NCBI RefSeq assembly: GCF_900637685.1
Contig: NZ_LR134388.1
Location: forward strand, 3,127,001-3,191,000
Length of the DNA stretch: 64,000 bases
Source of the DNA: Legionella sainthelensi
GTDB taxonomy: Bacteria; Pseudomonadota; Gammaproteobacteria; Legionellales; Legionellaceae
Direction of reading: 5' to 3'
How positions within the stretch are numbered: the first letter of the stretch is position 1; every line of letters starts with the position of its first letter. Under the pieces are notes generated by a model that did no database searches, was not told the origin of the DNA, and worked only from the letters and a program-made list of their open reading frames with translations. The translations under genes and the position numbers were made by a program. Shown here in pieces: positions 40,373 through 49,246 of the stretch.

Positions 40373-40996
40373 TTAAACATTGCTACTTAACATCACTCGA
40401 AAACCTAGATACACCAACAAGCCACCAAATACACGACTTAAAGAAGCTTGAACATGAGTAAACAGCTTCCGAATATGGTGTGATTGTAAGAATAACACCA
40501 AAAGAGGCCAATAAAGAGCCGATTCAACCAAAAAGACTCCCGCAACTAAAGCTTTATCACTAAATGCTGCATTAATTGAAACAAACTGCGTAAACAAACT
40601 GAGTAGAAAAAAAGCCAGCTTAGGATTCAGGGCGTTACATAGCACGCCTTCTGTATAAGCTCTCAAAAGAGTAATATTTTTCATAGAAGAAATATCTGAA
40701 TGTACTTTTTTCATTTTCTTAGAACTTAAACCGTTAAATCCAAGATAAATTAAATAACAGGCTCCTGCATACTTTACAGTTGTAAAAATGACACTGCTTT
40801 GGGTAATAATTAATGCTAAACCCAAAATGCAGTATGTAGCATGGAAAAGACATCCTGAAACAATACCAAAAGCGGTAGCCAACGCCTGGCGTTTGGGGTA
40901 TAAGAGCGCATTTTTTGTAACCAATAGAAAATCTGGTCCTGGACTAATCATTCCAATAAAACAAATGAAGATTAAGAGCAATAAACTGACGTTCAT
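40373..40996 (-). CDS. LysE/RhtB-family amino acid exporter
   Basis: 207 residues with five to six membrane helices. The family start is ISPGPDFLLVTKNALLYPKR (~residues 17-36), followed by ATAFGIVSGCLFHATYCILG and a central KxAFFLLSLFTQF block after NALNPK. It exports amino acids or related compounds through the inner membrane by proton exchange. It shares strand and 73-base spacing with the D-amino-acid enzyme gene, so they may deal with the same compounds (inference). Confidence 0.88.
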   Translation of the reverse strand: MNVSLLLLIFICFIGMISPGPDFLLVTKNALLYPKRQALATAFGIVSGCLFHATYCILGLALIITQSSVIFTTVKYAGACYLIYLGFNGLSSKKMKKVHSDISSMKNITLLRAYTEGVLCNALNPKLAFFLLSLFTQFVSINAAFSDKALVAGVFLVESALYWPLLVLFLQSHHIRKLFTHVQASLSRVFGGLLVYLGFRVMLSSNV

Positions 40997-41094
40997 ACCG
41001 TATACCCCAAAACAACAAACTCAACTATTATATCATAAGCTTAATTAATCCTTAATCTTGGTACGGTTATCTCCCTGCTTAAACAGCCACACAT

Positions 41095-42483
41095 TTAAAG
41101 CCTGACATTACAATGAAGTGTTCCGGTTGTATTCTCAATTTGTTCATGCATCTCCATTTTAGGTAAAGTTTTAAACATGTCATCATAGATAATCTGTGTC
41201 CGAGTTCCTGGATGATTACGTGCATATTGCTTCACCATTTCCCAATTGCATTTTCCTTCAGCAATCATCCATCGCATAGTACTCCAAGGATTTGTAATTC
41301 GTTGGTTCTGATAAGCCTCATTATAACGTCGAACAAATTCTGCATAGAGTTTAAGAGGAGGCTCATCTCCTTTTAATGGTACTGCAGCAACAGTTGATAG
41401 CGCAGGTGATTCAGAGCTTCCCTCTTGACGACGACTGTATTTGCGTGTAACCAGTCGCTCAATAACAAAAGCAGCCTCGCTAGGTCTGCCAAATAACTGG
41501 CGTAACGTGCTACCCCAGGAGTGATCCACATAAATTATTTTATGTAATGCACTTTCTGCCAAATGACACCGATTCACAAAAGGATCAACAAGCTCAGGAC
41601 GAGAATTCATATAACGATCTATTTCTTTAAGCAAATCAGCGCGTTTATCTGCTAATAACTGACACATAGACTCTTTGCGTGGCGGTTCAGCACCACGACA
41701 AAGTAACATAGCGACACCTCGAATTAAGTCCTTATTATTTTTATCGTTTGCTAATAGTTTGCAAAGTGACTCAATCGCATTATCTGCTGTCATTTTATCC
41801 GCAGACAAACTATTATTTTCTGCTTCAAGATCGAGTTTGTCCACGGGAAACTCTAATAAAGCTTCGAGTGCTTTTATTTTACCTTGTCGTGCCGCTAATA
41901 ATACTGGCGTATCCTTCATCGCTCCTAAAGGATTCGACAAATCCGCCCCAGCGTTTGCTAAATTTCTGACTCCAAAAGCGAAATCCAAAGCTATAGCTTG
42001 ATGTAATGGCTGAAACGAAACACGGGCATCTGTAATTCGCGAAGTTGCATTTACATCAGGATGGCACTGTAATAGTTTTCTCAATAAATGTCGATTTTTT
42101 GTTTCTATAGCCAAAGATAATAAAGTGCGTCCCTCTTGATCACGCCGATTCACATCAAAATCAACTGTATCAAAGAGATGAAGGGCTAGCTGTAATTTTC
42201 CTAGAGCCAGCGCCTGATGAAGGGGTTCACCAATATTTTTATCCTTTACTCTACTTAGAACAAAATCAATAAACTGTGTTAAGTCAGAAGCAGCCTTTTC
42301 ATTAATATGCTTCTCTTGATGCTGCTGAATTAAATAATTCAAAACAGTCACTTGCTCACCATGTTCAATCCAAAATGGGTGCGCTAAGTAATTCGCATCT
42401 AGGCTAAGCTTTCGCTCAATAAATAGTTTAAATCCTTGCAATCCCGATTTTACAGCTGCATTGATTTCCGTTATAAATTCCAT
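41095..42483 (-). CDS. ankC: Ankyrin-repeat protein, AnkC/LegA12-like Dot/Icm effector candidate
   Basis: 462 residues, soluble. Ankyrin repeats lie at ~73-220: GEPLHQALALGKLQLALHLF, GRTLLSLAIETKNRHLLRKL, then FQPLHQAIALDF and DTPVLLAARQGKIKALEALL. A helical region follows, with a C-terminal domain containing NPWSTMRWMIAEGKCNWEMV (~395-414). The acidic stretch PKMEMHEQIENTTG near the end resembles an E-block translocation signal. The location next to trmB, rpmB and rpoN matches AnkC/LegA12 in L. pneumophila; the name rests on that memory of synteny plus architecture. AGAGGA site before ATG. Confidence 0.75.
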   Translation of the reverse strand: MEFITEINAAVKSGLQGFKLFIERKLSLDANYLAHPFWIEHGEQVTVLNYLIQQHQEKHINEKAASDLTQFIDFVLSRVKDKNIGEPLHQALALGKLQLALHLFDTVDFDVNRRDQEGRTLLSLAIETKNRHLLRKLLQCHPDVNATSRITDARVSFQPLHQAIALDFAFGVRNLANAGADLSNPLGAMKDTPVLLAARQGKIKALEALLEFPVDKLDLEAENNSLSADKMTADNAIESLCKLLANDKNNKDLIRGVAMLLCRGAEPPRKESMCQLLADKRADLLKEIDRYMNSRPELVDPFVNRCHLAESALHKIIYVDHSWGSTLRQLFGRPSEAAFVIERLVTRKYSRRQEGSSESPALSTVAAVPLKGDEPPLKLYAEFVRRYNEAYQNQRITNPWSTMRWMIAEGKCNWEMVKQYARNHPGTRTQIIYDDMFKTLPKMEMHEQIENTTGTLHCNVRL

Positions 42484-42556
42484 GATTACATCCTCTGTAA
42501 GTTACTTCCAGATTTATATTACACATTGAACAATAGAAGATCAAACTCTACACCTT

Positions 42557-43243
42557 TTATGGCGAGGTTACGTTAACTTTAGTAAAAACCAGGTCCCAAA
42601 CGCCGTGTCCTAAACGCTCACCTCGATTCTCAAACTTTGTCAGTGGCCGCGATATAGGTCTTGGAGAATACCCACCGTCGGTCTGAAGATTTCTTAAAGC
42701 TTGCTCCATAGATAAAACATGGAGCATATGCTCTGCATACTCCTGCCAATCAGTAGCACAGTGAATAAATCCTCCAGGTCTAATTTTTTGTACAAGTAAT
42801 TGAATAAATGCTGGCTGAATTAATCGTCTTTTATGGTGACGCTTTTTATGCCATGGGTCCGGAAAAAAAATCTGCACACCAGCAAGTGAATTATCGAGTA
42901 CTTGAGTATGGAATACCTCTACAGCATCATGAGACACAATGCGCACATTTGTTAATTGATGCTCATGCAGATCAGCGGCCAAACTCCCAACTCCGGCACG
43001 ATGTACTTCTATTCCGATATAGTTAAGTTCTGGATTATTCTTTGCCATAGTCAACAACGAAGCTCCCATTCCAAATCCTATTTCAACAATAGTATCTGCT
43101 GATCGCGTAAACTCCTTATATAAATCCCACGGAGTTCCACTTACAGTGAGCTCATAATCCTTTAACCAAAGATCCAAGCCTTGGCATTGTCGATTACTTA
43201 CTCGTCCAGCTCGTAACACATAACTTTTTATCTTACGTTGCAT
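42557..43243 (-). CDS. trmB: tRNA (guanine-N7)-methyltransferase TrmB
   Basis: 228 residues from the ATG four codons after an in-frame TTG. It methylates G46 in the variable loop of many tRNAs with SAM. The SAM site is IVEIGFGMGASLLTMAKNNP (~50-69) and the acceptor motif IGIEVHRAGVGS. FFPDPWHKKRHHKRRL (~130-145) is the TrmB catalytic signature, and ATDWQEYAEHM follows. Divergent from rpmB across 161 bases. Confidence 0.96.
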   Translation of the reverse strand: MQRKIKSYVLRAGRVSNRQCQGLDLWLKDYELTVSGTPWDLYKEFTRSADTIVEIGFGMGASLLTMAKNNPELNYIGIEVHRAGVGSLAADLHEHQLTNVRIVSHDAVEVFHTQVLDNSLAGVQIFFPDPWHKKRHHKRRLIQPAFIQLLVQKIRPGGFIHCATDWQEYAEHMLHVLSMEQALRNLQTDGGYSPRPISRPLTKFENRGERLGHGVWDLVFTKVNVTSP

Positions 43244-43404
43244 CTTTACACCCAATTTATCTAAAGTCAGAATTATATGTTCTTACAAAAATCTTGCAAC
43301 TAATCCATTTTTTTGATATAAAACCGCTCTTGTATTTCACATCCGGCTATTTGCCCAGAATTTTACAAAGACAAGCACATTAAAACCTATTTTGGAGTAA
43401 CATA

Positions 43405-43641
43405 ATGTCTAGAGTATGTCAGGTAACTGGCAAGCGACCCATGACTGGCCACAAAGTGTCGCACGCTAACAATAAAACTAAAAGACGCTTTCTGCCTAAT
43501 ATTCAAAATCACAGTTTTTGGGTTGAAGAAGAAAAACGATTTGTCACATTAAAACTTAGTACCAAAGGTATGCGTATTATAGACAAGTTAGGTATAAAAG
43601 CAGTTCTGGATAAACTCAGAGCTAAAGGCGAAAAAATATAA
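43405..43641 (+). CDS. rpmB: Ribosomal protein bL28
   Basis: 78 residues. [20 protein letters not shown] is the bL28 N-terminus; [20 protein letters not shown] continues the family. TGGAG site before ATG. Only 15 bases separate it from rpmG, the usual pair. Confidence 0.98.
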   Translation: MSRVCQVTGKRPMTGHKVSHANNKTKRRFLPNIQNHSFWVEEEKRFVTLKLSTKGMRIIDKLGIKAVLDKLRAKGEKI

Positions 43642-43656
43642 TTAAGGGGATAAACC

Positions 43657-43821
43657 ATGGCAGCTGTCACTATTAAAGTGAAAATGGAGTCCACAGCAGG
43701 AACTGGATACTACAAAACGACAACGAAGAATCCAAGAAACCATCCTGAAAAAATGGAACTCATGATGTATGATCCAAAAGTACGTAAGCATGTGCTCTTC
43801 AAAGAGAAAAAAGTAAAATAA
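43657..43821 (+). CDS. rpmG: Ribosomal protein bL33
   Basis: 54 residues: [20 protein letters not shown], then [20 protein letters not shown] and [13 protein letters not shown]. The four zinc-binding cysteines of the C+ form are absent, so this is the zinc-independent (C-) form. AAGGGG lies before the ATG. Followed after nine bases by a terminator. Confidence 0.97.
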   Translation: MAAVTIKVKMESTAGTGYYKTTTKNPRNHPEKMELMMYDPKVRKHVLFKEKKVK

Positions 43822-43830
43822 ATATCTAAG

Positions 43831-43851
43831 GCCCCAATATGGGGCTTTTTT
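43831..43851 (+). terminator. Rho-independent terminator after rpmG
   Basis: GCCCC-AATAT-GGGGC hairpin followed by TTTTTT. Confidence 0.92.
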
Positions 43852-43951
43852 ATCACTCAAGTTTTATTCTAAATAACCCCGTGAAATACTGGATAATCCT
43901 TACGAATCGTTTAAACTGATAGTAAATAGCAATGAAACAAAGAGGATTTGC

Positions 43952-45349
43952 ATGAAACCATCATTGCAACTGAGTATTAGCCAGCATTTAACCTTAACTC
44001 CACAGTTACAACAAGCGATAAGAATTTTGCAATTATCAACTATTGATTTACAACAAGAAATTCAGCTTGTTCTTGAATCAAATCCCTTGCTTGAGGCAAC
44101 GCCCAACGAAGACAAAGAAGAAATAGAAATCGATAAACCTAGAGAGCAAGAGAATGATCAAAGTGATTTTCAATGGTCTGAATTATATCAAAGCTCGGAT
44201 AAGCGCACATCATTCGAAGAAAATGATTATAATTTTGACAACTTGCATTACACAACTACTAACTTAAAAGATCATTTAAAATGGCAGCTTACCCTTTCCC
44301 CTATGAGCGATATAGATCGAGCTATAGCTACTGCCATTATCGATGCGATTAACAGTGATGGATTCCTAAGTATGGACATTGCTGAGTTACATGCAAGTTT
44401 AACCAGTGAAGAACACCCCCTTGATTTAGATGAAATAGAGGCCGTACGTCATCGCATCCAATTATTTGATCCTGTAGGATGTGCTTGTATCAATTTAGCT
44501 GAAACATTGCTGATACAGCTGGCCCAACTGCCTAAAGATACCGGACATTTAGCGTTGACCAAAAAGATTATTACTAAAGACATTGAATTACTTGGTCAGC
44601 ATAATTACAGACAGCTGATGAAGAATCACCAGATTACTGAAAAAACAATCGATTCCGTATTAAAAATTATCCAAAAATTAAATCCTAAACCTGGGAATTT
44701 AATTCATGAAGACATTACTGAATATATCATTCCGGATTTAACTGTTAAAAAGATCAATAATCAATGGAAAGTTCAATTAAATCAGAGTGTGCTTCCTCAT
44801 TTAAGCATTAACAATCAATATGCATCACTTATTCAACGAGCAGACAATAGTGCAGACAATCAATTTCTAAAAAATAACCTGCAAGAAGCACGATGGTTTT
44901 TAAAAAGCATTCAAAGCCGACAAGAAACGCTACTAAAAGTAGCTACCTGCATTATGGAGTATCAACAAGGATTTCTAGAATACGGGGAAGAAGCAATGAA
45001 GCCATTAATTCTTAATGACATTGCTTTAACTCTAGAAATGCATGAATCCACTGTATCTCGTGTTACCACACAAAAATTCATTCATACGCCACGGGGGGTA
45101 TTTGAACTTAAATATTTCTTCTCTAGCCATATTAGTACAAATGTTGGCGATGAATGTTCTTCTACAGCGATACGTGCCGTGATTAAAAAATTAATTGCCG
45201 CCGAAAATAGAAAAAAACCATTAAGTGACAGTAAAATTACCCAGTTACTAGAAAAACAAGGGATTCAAGTAGCAAGACGAACCGTAGCAAAATATCGTGA
45301 AGCAATGGGAATTGCTCCATCGAATGAAAGAAAAATAATTGATAACTAA
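43952..45349 (+). CDS. rpoN: RNA polymerase sigma-54 factor
   Basis: 465 residues. Region I is Gln/Leu-rich (MKPSLQLSISQHLTLTPQLQ and following) and contacts activators. An acidic region II lies at ~50-90, then the core-binding domain. A DNA-binding helix-turn-helix lies near 340-375, and the RpoN box ARRTVAKYRE at ~441-450 reads the -24 element. In Legionella, sigma-54 with FleQ controls flagellar genes; that role is family knowledge. It is followed by hpf and ptsH, the truncated version of the enteric rpoN operon (no lptB upstream, no ptsN or rapZ seen). Confidence 0.97.
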   Translation: MKPSLQLSISQHLTLTPQLQQAIRILQLSTIDLQQEIQLVLESNPLLEATPNEDKEEIEIDKPREQENDQSDFQWSELYQSSDKRTSFEENDYNFDNLHYTTTNLKDHLKWQLTLSPMSDIDRAIATAIIDAINSDGFLSMDIAELHASLTSEEHPLDLDEIEAVRHRIQLFDPVGCACINLAETLLIQLAQLPKDTGHLALTKKIITKDIELLGQHNYRQLMKNHQITEKTIDSVLKIIQKLNPKPGNLIHEDITEYIIPDLTVKKINNQWKVQLNQSVLPHLSINNQYASLIQRADNSADNQFLKNNLQEARWFLKSIQSRQETLLKVATCIMEYQQGFLEYGEEAMKPLILNDIALTLEMHESTVSRVTTQKFIHTPRGVFELKYFFSSHISTNVGDECSSTAIRAVIKKLIAAENRKKPLSDSKITQLLEKQGIQVARRTVAKYREAMGIAPSNERKIIDN

Positions 45350-45374
45350 CGAGAGTACAGTAAAATACGTAGCA

Positions 45375-45443
45375 TTTATATCGGCTCCAATTTTAAAGAA
45401 ACGTCATTCGATATAAAAAATAATATTGTTTTTTATCGGACTC
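45375..45443 (+). repeat. Intergenic motif cluster (copy C) between rpoN and hpf
   Basis: Contains TTTATATCGGCTC (45375-45387), an inverted CATTCGATATAAA (from about 45404) and TTTATCGGACTC (45432-45443). These are degenerate relatives of the TTTATATCGAACTC motif, with the last two able to pair as a hairpin. Confidence 0.5.
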
Positions 45444-45499
45444 ATATTAATTATTAGCATCATGGCCTTTCATGATTCTAAAGCAACTAGGAGATTTTT

Positions 45500-45793
45500 A
45501 TGCAAATTAACATCACTGGACATCATATGGATGTTACTCCTGCTATCAGAGCATTTACCGAAGAAAAATTCGATAAGCTAGAGCGTCACTTTGATCAAAT
45601 CACTTCTATTAATGTGGTTTTTGGTGTAGAAAAATTAAGACAAATTGCTGAAGCAACTGTTTATATCGCTAAAGGTGAACTGCACGCCAGTTCAGAATCT
45701 GATGATTTATACACTGCAATTGATACTTTAATTGATAAATTAGATCGGCAACTGATCAAACATAAAGAAAAAAACCGTAGTCATCATGATTAA
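45500..45793 (+). CDS. hpf: Ribosome hibernation-promoting factor (short HPF)
   Basis: 97 residues, the short form without the dimerising C-terminal domain. MQINITGHHMDVTPAIRAFT and the following EEKFDKLERHFD show the sigma-54 modulation/S30AE fold, and EATVYIAKGELHASSESDDL (~52-71) the second half. It binds the small ribosomal subunit in stationary phase and helps form inactive 100S dimers. AGGAG site before ATG. Confidence 0.94.
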   Translation: MQINITGHHMDVTPAIRAFTEEKFDKLERHFDQITSINVVFGVEKLRQIAEATVYIAKGELHASSESDDLYTAIDTLIDKLDRQLIKHKEKNRSHHD

Positions 45794-45838
45794 GGTATGA
45801 CTTACAAAACGCAGTACTCAAGCAAAAGAACGCTTAGG

Positions 45839-45898
45839 TAAGAGGTTATAATGAGGACCCTGGGTAAATTTCGTCCCAGGGACTCGTATAACCTCTTA
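45839..45898. repeat. 60-base near-perfect hairpin between hpf and ptsH
   Basis: Outer arms TAAGAGGTTATA (45839-45850) and TATAACCTCTTA (45887-45898) are perfect 12-bp complements. Inside, GAG/CTC and CCCTGGG (45858-45864)/CCCAGGG (45875-45881) continue the stem around a ten-base loop. There is no T-run on either side. Confidence 0.85.
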
Positions 45899-45966
45899 AT
45901 TGATACTATGTTTTCATCCCTATCAGGCTACACTTATTTTAGACTTCATGATACATTGTATGCGCT

Positions 45967-46236
45967 ATGATAAAAACAACGATTAAAATAATTAATAAAT
46001 TGGGCTTACATGCTAGAGCTTCGGCAAAATTTGTCTCAACGGCCGCAAGATTTCAAAGCCAAATTGATGTAACCTGTAATTCGCAGACCGTTAATGGGAA
46101 AAGCATTATGGGTGTAATGATGCTCGCCGCAAATCAAGGGGCTGAAATCATTATGGAAATCAATGGCCCTGATGAAGTTCAAATGAATGAAGCATTAACT
46201 CACTTAATCAATAATTTTTTTGGTGAAGGCGAGTAA
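45967..46236 (+). CDS. ptsH: HPr-family phosphocarrier protein
   Basis: 89 residues. The phosphorylated His15 is in NKLGLHARASAKF and the regulatory Ser46 in NGKSIMGVMMLAANQG. Coming after rpoN and hpf, it corresponds to the nitrogen-PTS NPr (PtsO) of other gammaproteobacteria rather than a sugar-PTS HPr. No EI or EIIA gene is in the window. Weak Shine-Dalgarno; its stop lies close to the start of a 415-base gap. Confidence 0.93.
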   Translation: MIKTTIKIINKLGLHARASAKFVSTAARFQSQIDVTCNSQTVNGKSIMGVMMLAANQGAEIIMEINGPDEVQMNEALTHLINNFFGEGE

Positions 46237-46651
46237 TAATCCTTATTTAATCGACAAAATCGCTCGTTCTTACCGCATTTATTCAAAGACTTTGGCAAAA
46301 CCTTTTACACTGATTCATCCTCATGCTTGCTCAACTATTTGCAAGCCATTTATCTGCTTCTTAGGATATCCCCTCCCCAGCGCCATGAGTGAACTCATTA
46401 TTCCTTGGATTATCTCCACATTTTCATTATTGACTTCAAACTCTTCTGTAAGAATTCAGCTATTAGTTGCTAAAGAGAGCATAAAATTTTTATGATTAAA
46501 AGCGTGGATCAATCACAATGCCCCCGTCAAAGTCTATGATTGTTTCCCTGGGGGTTTTATTGGATTCTTCTAGTAACATCCATGGACCATTGAAAAAATG
46601 CAACACAAGCAAAGCTTATTAAAAAACTAGAAAAATCATTCGAGTTAAACG
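46237..46651. other. 415-base gap with possible gene remnant
   Basis: The minus strand shows about 44 sense codons ending in TGA at 46321-46323 (reads …EEFEVNNENVEIIQGIMSSL…) without a start codon; a stop interrupts it upstream. It is probably a relic. A plus-strand frame here overlaps ptsH and has no family likeness. Confidence 0.35.
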
Positions 46652-47389
46652 CTATTTCTCCAGGTTTCTTCTTTGCTTTCTCACTTTATGTAAAACAATT
46701 AAAGTCATAATTACCCCAGAAATCGCATAAATAGTAAATCCAACAAATAAGACGAATGAGGGATCAGCCGCAATAGCTACAAATAAAATGATCATCACTA
46801 ATACATACAAAAATGGAACTTTTCCCTTAAAATCTACTTCCTTAAAACTATAATAACGAATATTGGAAACCATTAATGTAGAGGCAATTAATGATAAAAT
46901 TGCGGTTAATACCGCAACGAAAACATTTTGCCACTCATGTTGATAGCATAACCATGCAAAAGAAGCCATTACTGCTGCAGAAGGTGGGCAAGGCAATCCT
47001 TGAAAATATTTTTTATCTGCTGTTTCGAGCTGAGTATTAAAACGAGCCAAACGTAAAGCAACCGCTGCTGTATAAACAAATGCAACTAACCACCCAACTT
47101 TGCCTAAGTGGCTTAAAATTAAATTATAGACTAAAAGTGAAGGCGCAACGCCAAATGTAACCATATCAGATAAACTATCGTATTCGGCACCAAAGGCTGT
47201 CTGCGTATGCGTTAAACGAGCAATTCGTCCATCTAATCCGTCTGCAATCATTCCGATAAATATTGCAATGATTGATGCTTCAAATTGTCCTTTCATCGAT
47301 GCAACAAGAGAATAAAATGCGGCAAACAAACTTGCTGTTGTAAACAGATTGGGCAACAAATAAATACCAGAATGACTGTCTTTTTCCAT
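46652..47389 (-). CDS. pssA: CDP-diacylglycerol--serine O-phosphatidyltransferase
   Basis: 245 residues and about seven membrane helices. The CDP-alcohol phosphotransferase motif reads DGLDGRIARLTHTQTAFGAE then YDSLSDMVTFG (~50-80), containing DG-x2-AR-x8-G-x3-D-x3-D. It makes phosphatidylserine, the precursor of phosphatidylethanolamine, from the CDP-diacylglycerol supplied by CdsA. This is the integral-membrane (type II) form, unlike the peripheral E. coli enzyme. The C-terminus is basic (HKVRKQRRNLEK). Confidence 0.93.
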   Translation of the reverse strand: MEKDSHSGIYLLPNLFTTASLFAAFYSLVASMKGQFEASIIAIFIGMIADGLDGRIARLTHTQTAFGAEYDSLSDMVTFGVAPSLLVYNLILSHLGKVGWLVAFVYTAAVALRLARFNTQLETADKKYFQGLPCPPSAAVMASFAWLCYQHEWQNVFVAVLTAILSLIASTLMVSNIRYYSFKEVDFKGKVPFLYVLVMIILFVAIAADPSFVLFVGFTIYAISGVIMTLIVLHKVRKQRRNLEK

Positions 47390-47563
47390 TCTTAATAACC
47401 TTTAAAAAACCCCTAAATAAAATATCTAGACATAATAGGGATAAAAAATACTTTTGCAAATTATATTTAAAACAAATTTATTTCAACAAAATGAATAAAT
47501 TTCAATACAGCATTTATTATATGATGTTATACTTAGCACACTGTATTTAAATTGCATAGTATT

Positions 47564-47842
47564 ATGGTTGCTGCAGAAAATAAAACAATAATCATCGAAG
47601 GAATAACCGATCAAGGAAAAACATTCAGACCCAGTGATTGGGCTGAACGAATGAGTGGTTCATTAGCGAGCTTCAAAAATAGCCGTATTCGCTATTCCCC
47701 TTTATTGCGCCCAAGTGTAAACAGTGAAGGCTATCAATGCGTTTTGCTTGACCCTAAACTTAAAGAATCAAGTCCATTGTTATACCAATCAATCTTAGAT
47801 TTTGCTAAAGCAAATAATCTCAGAATATGTGGAGAAGACTAG
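47564..47842 (+). CDS. DUF3579 family protein
   Basis: 92 residues from the ATG; a TTG lies four codons upstream. TFRPSDWAERMSGSLASF (~23-40) with YSPLLRPSVNSEGYQCVLLD (~45-65) is the DUF3579 pattern. The function is unknown and the family is limited to proteobacteria. It is convergent with the DotV-like gene, whose stop is 30 bases away. Confidence 0.85.
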   Translation: MVAAENKTIIIEGITDQGKTFRPSDWAERMSGSLASFKNSRIRYSPLLRPSVNSEGYQCVLLDPKLKESSPLLYQSILDFAKANNLRICGED

Positions 47843-47872
47843 AGGATATGAAGTAACCGTAATCACTTATTC

Positions 47873-48391
47873 TTAAAGCGTCCAAGTCACGAAGTTATTC
47901 ACAACATAATTCAAAGCAGCTATCGTATTATCAAAATTCATCGCTAAAATTCCCGCGCAGATAAATGCTAAACCTTTTGGCCCATGCCCCGTCCCCGGAT
48001 GGCTTGAATGTGCTACTAAAACGGAACCGCGAACAAACCATAATATACCTATAGTTTGAATGAGCAATCCCATTGAACTAAATATATTTGACGGATTGTA
48101 TGAACTATAAGTTAATATATTCCCAACTCCAAAAGCCGTATTGGCCATCACGTCCAAAGCAGACGGCAAATAAAGCAGGAGTGCTCCAAATATTAGATAC
48201 ATCATTGGACCATACATCTTTTCCTGAGAAGAAGACTGAGCCCTGTAATCAGCTATTTTTCGGAGTTTGGCAATAGCAGTCATAAAAAATAAAATGCCTA
48301 GAATATAAGCCCCACCGGTAATAAAATGCTGTACCGGATATAAAGAACGGCTTAAATTGCCTATCATTGTAACAAGATCTGGTGTGTTCAT
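47873..48391 (-). CDS. dotV: IcmC/DotE-family inner-membrane protein (DotV-like), Dot/Icm system
   Basis: 172 residues with about four membrane helices: ~25-42 (TGGAYILGILFFMTAIAKL), ~65-80 (YLIFGALLLYLPSALDVM), ~105-122 and ~138-155. The layout and the GGAYILG...FG..LLYLPS.L pattern match the IcmC/DotE/TraQ family of type IVB secretion components. IcmC itself sits in the icm cluster, so this unlinked paralogue corresponds best to DotV, placed by recall between pssA and the reductase/aldolase genes in L. pneumophila. The exact role in the apparatus is not settled. Confidence 0.7.
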   Translation of the reverse strand: MNTPDLVTMIGNLSRSLYPVQHFITGGAYILGILFFMTAIAKLRKIADYRAQSSSQEKMYGPMMYLIFGALLLYLPSALDVMANTAFGVGNILTYSSYNPSNIFSSMGLLIQTIGILWFVRGSVLVAHSSHPGTGHGPKGLAFICAGILAMNFDNTIAALNYVVNNFVTWTL

Positions 48392-48495
48392 AATATAATT
48401 ATATGCCGTTAAAACTTATAATGCATAATTTTTGCTTATATTAACTTCATTTCAAGGTTATAATCTCAAATTTTATAATAAAGTTTATACTCATT

Positions 48496-49230
48496 ATGCA
48501 AATAAATACATTTCCCATCACTTTAGTAGAATCTTTTATGATCTCACCTAAAGTAAAACACTTTGTTTTCAGTTGTCAGATTTTTCCATATTTTAACTAT
48601 TCTCCTGGTCAATTTATTACCATTCATTTTGAACATGAAGGTAAAACATTAAAGCGTAGTTATAGTATAGCCAATATCCCTAAACAGGATAATAAAATTG
48701 AGCTCGCTGCAGGCTATTTTGAAAATGGCCCAGGTACTCAATTGCTGTATCATTTAAAACCTGGTGATACCATACAAGTCAGTGGTCCTTACGGCCGATT
48801 AACGCTGAAAGACGGCCACTTTGAGCGTTTCATCTTGGTAGCCACAAGTACAGGGGTTACTCCATACCGATCAATGCTCCAAGATCTTGAAAATCTTATG
48901 AACCAACATCCTGAACTACAAGTAGTTATTCTTGAGGGAGTACAACGGCGCGAAGAGATTCTCTATGCTAATGAATTTCGGGAGTTCGTTCAAAAACATC
49001 CTAAAGCTACATTCAGACCTTACTTAAGTCGCCAACCCAAAGAAGAATTAATTGAAAATGAATTCAGTGGCTATGTACAACATGCTTTTCCATCTCTAAA
49101 TCTTAATCCCGAAAAAGATATTATTTATTTATGTGGAAATCCAGGTATGATTGACGAGGCTTTTAATTCTTTAAAAGATCAAGGTTTTGCCATGCAACAA
49201 ATTATTCGTGAAAAATATATATCTAGATGA
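48496..49230 (+). CDS. Ferredoxin-NADP reductase-family flavoprotein
   Basis: 244 residues. The FAD-binding barrel carries LKRSYSIANIP (~54-64) and PGDTIQVSGPYGRLTL. The NAD(P)-binding half begins ILVATSTGVTPYRSMLQDLE (~110-129) and ends with IYLCGNPGMIDEA. No iron-sulfur or haem domain is attached, so it is a stand-alone reductase, with ferredoxin or flavodoxin the likely partner. It is followed after 16 bases by the aldolase gene on the same strand. Confidence 0.85.
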   Translation: MQINTFPITLVESFMISPKVKHFVFSCQIFPYFNYSPGQFITIHFEHEGKTLKRSYSIANIPKQDNKIELAAGYFENGPGTQLLYHLKPGDTIQVSGPYGRLTLKDGHFERFILVATSTGVTPYRSMLQDLENLMNQHPELQVVILEGVQRREEILYANEFREFVQKHPKATFRPYLSRQPKEELIENEFSGYVQHAFPSLNLNPEKDIIYLCGNPGMIDEAFNSLKDQGFAMQQIIREKYISR

Positions 49231-49246
49231 TGATCAGGAGCAAATT

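Noticed and set aside
46220-46495. 91-codon plus-strand frame starting inside ptsH
   Set aside because: Overlaps ptsH, has no ribosome site and reads as low-likeness sequence; the opposite strand looks more coding-like.
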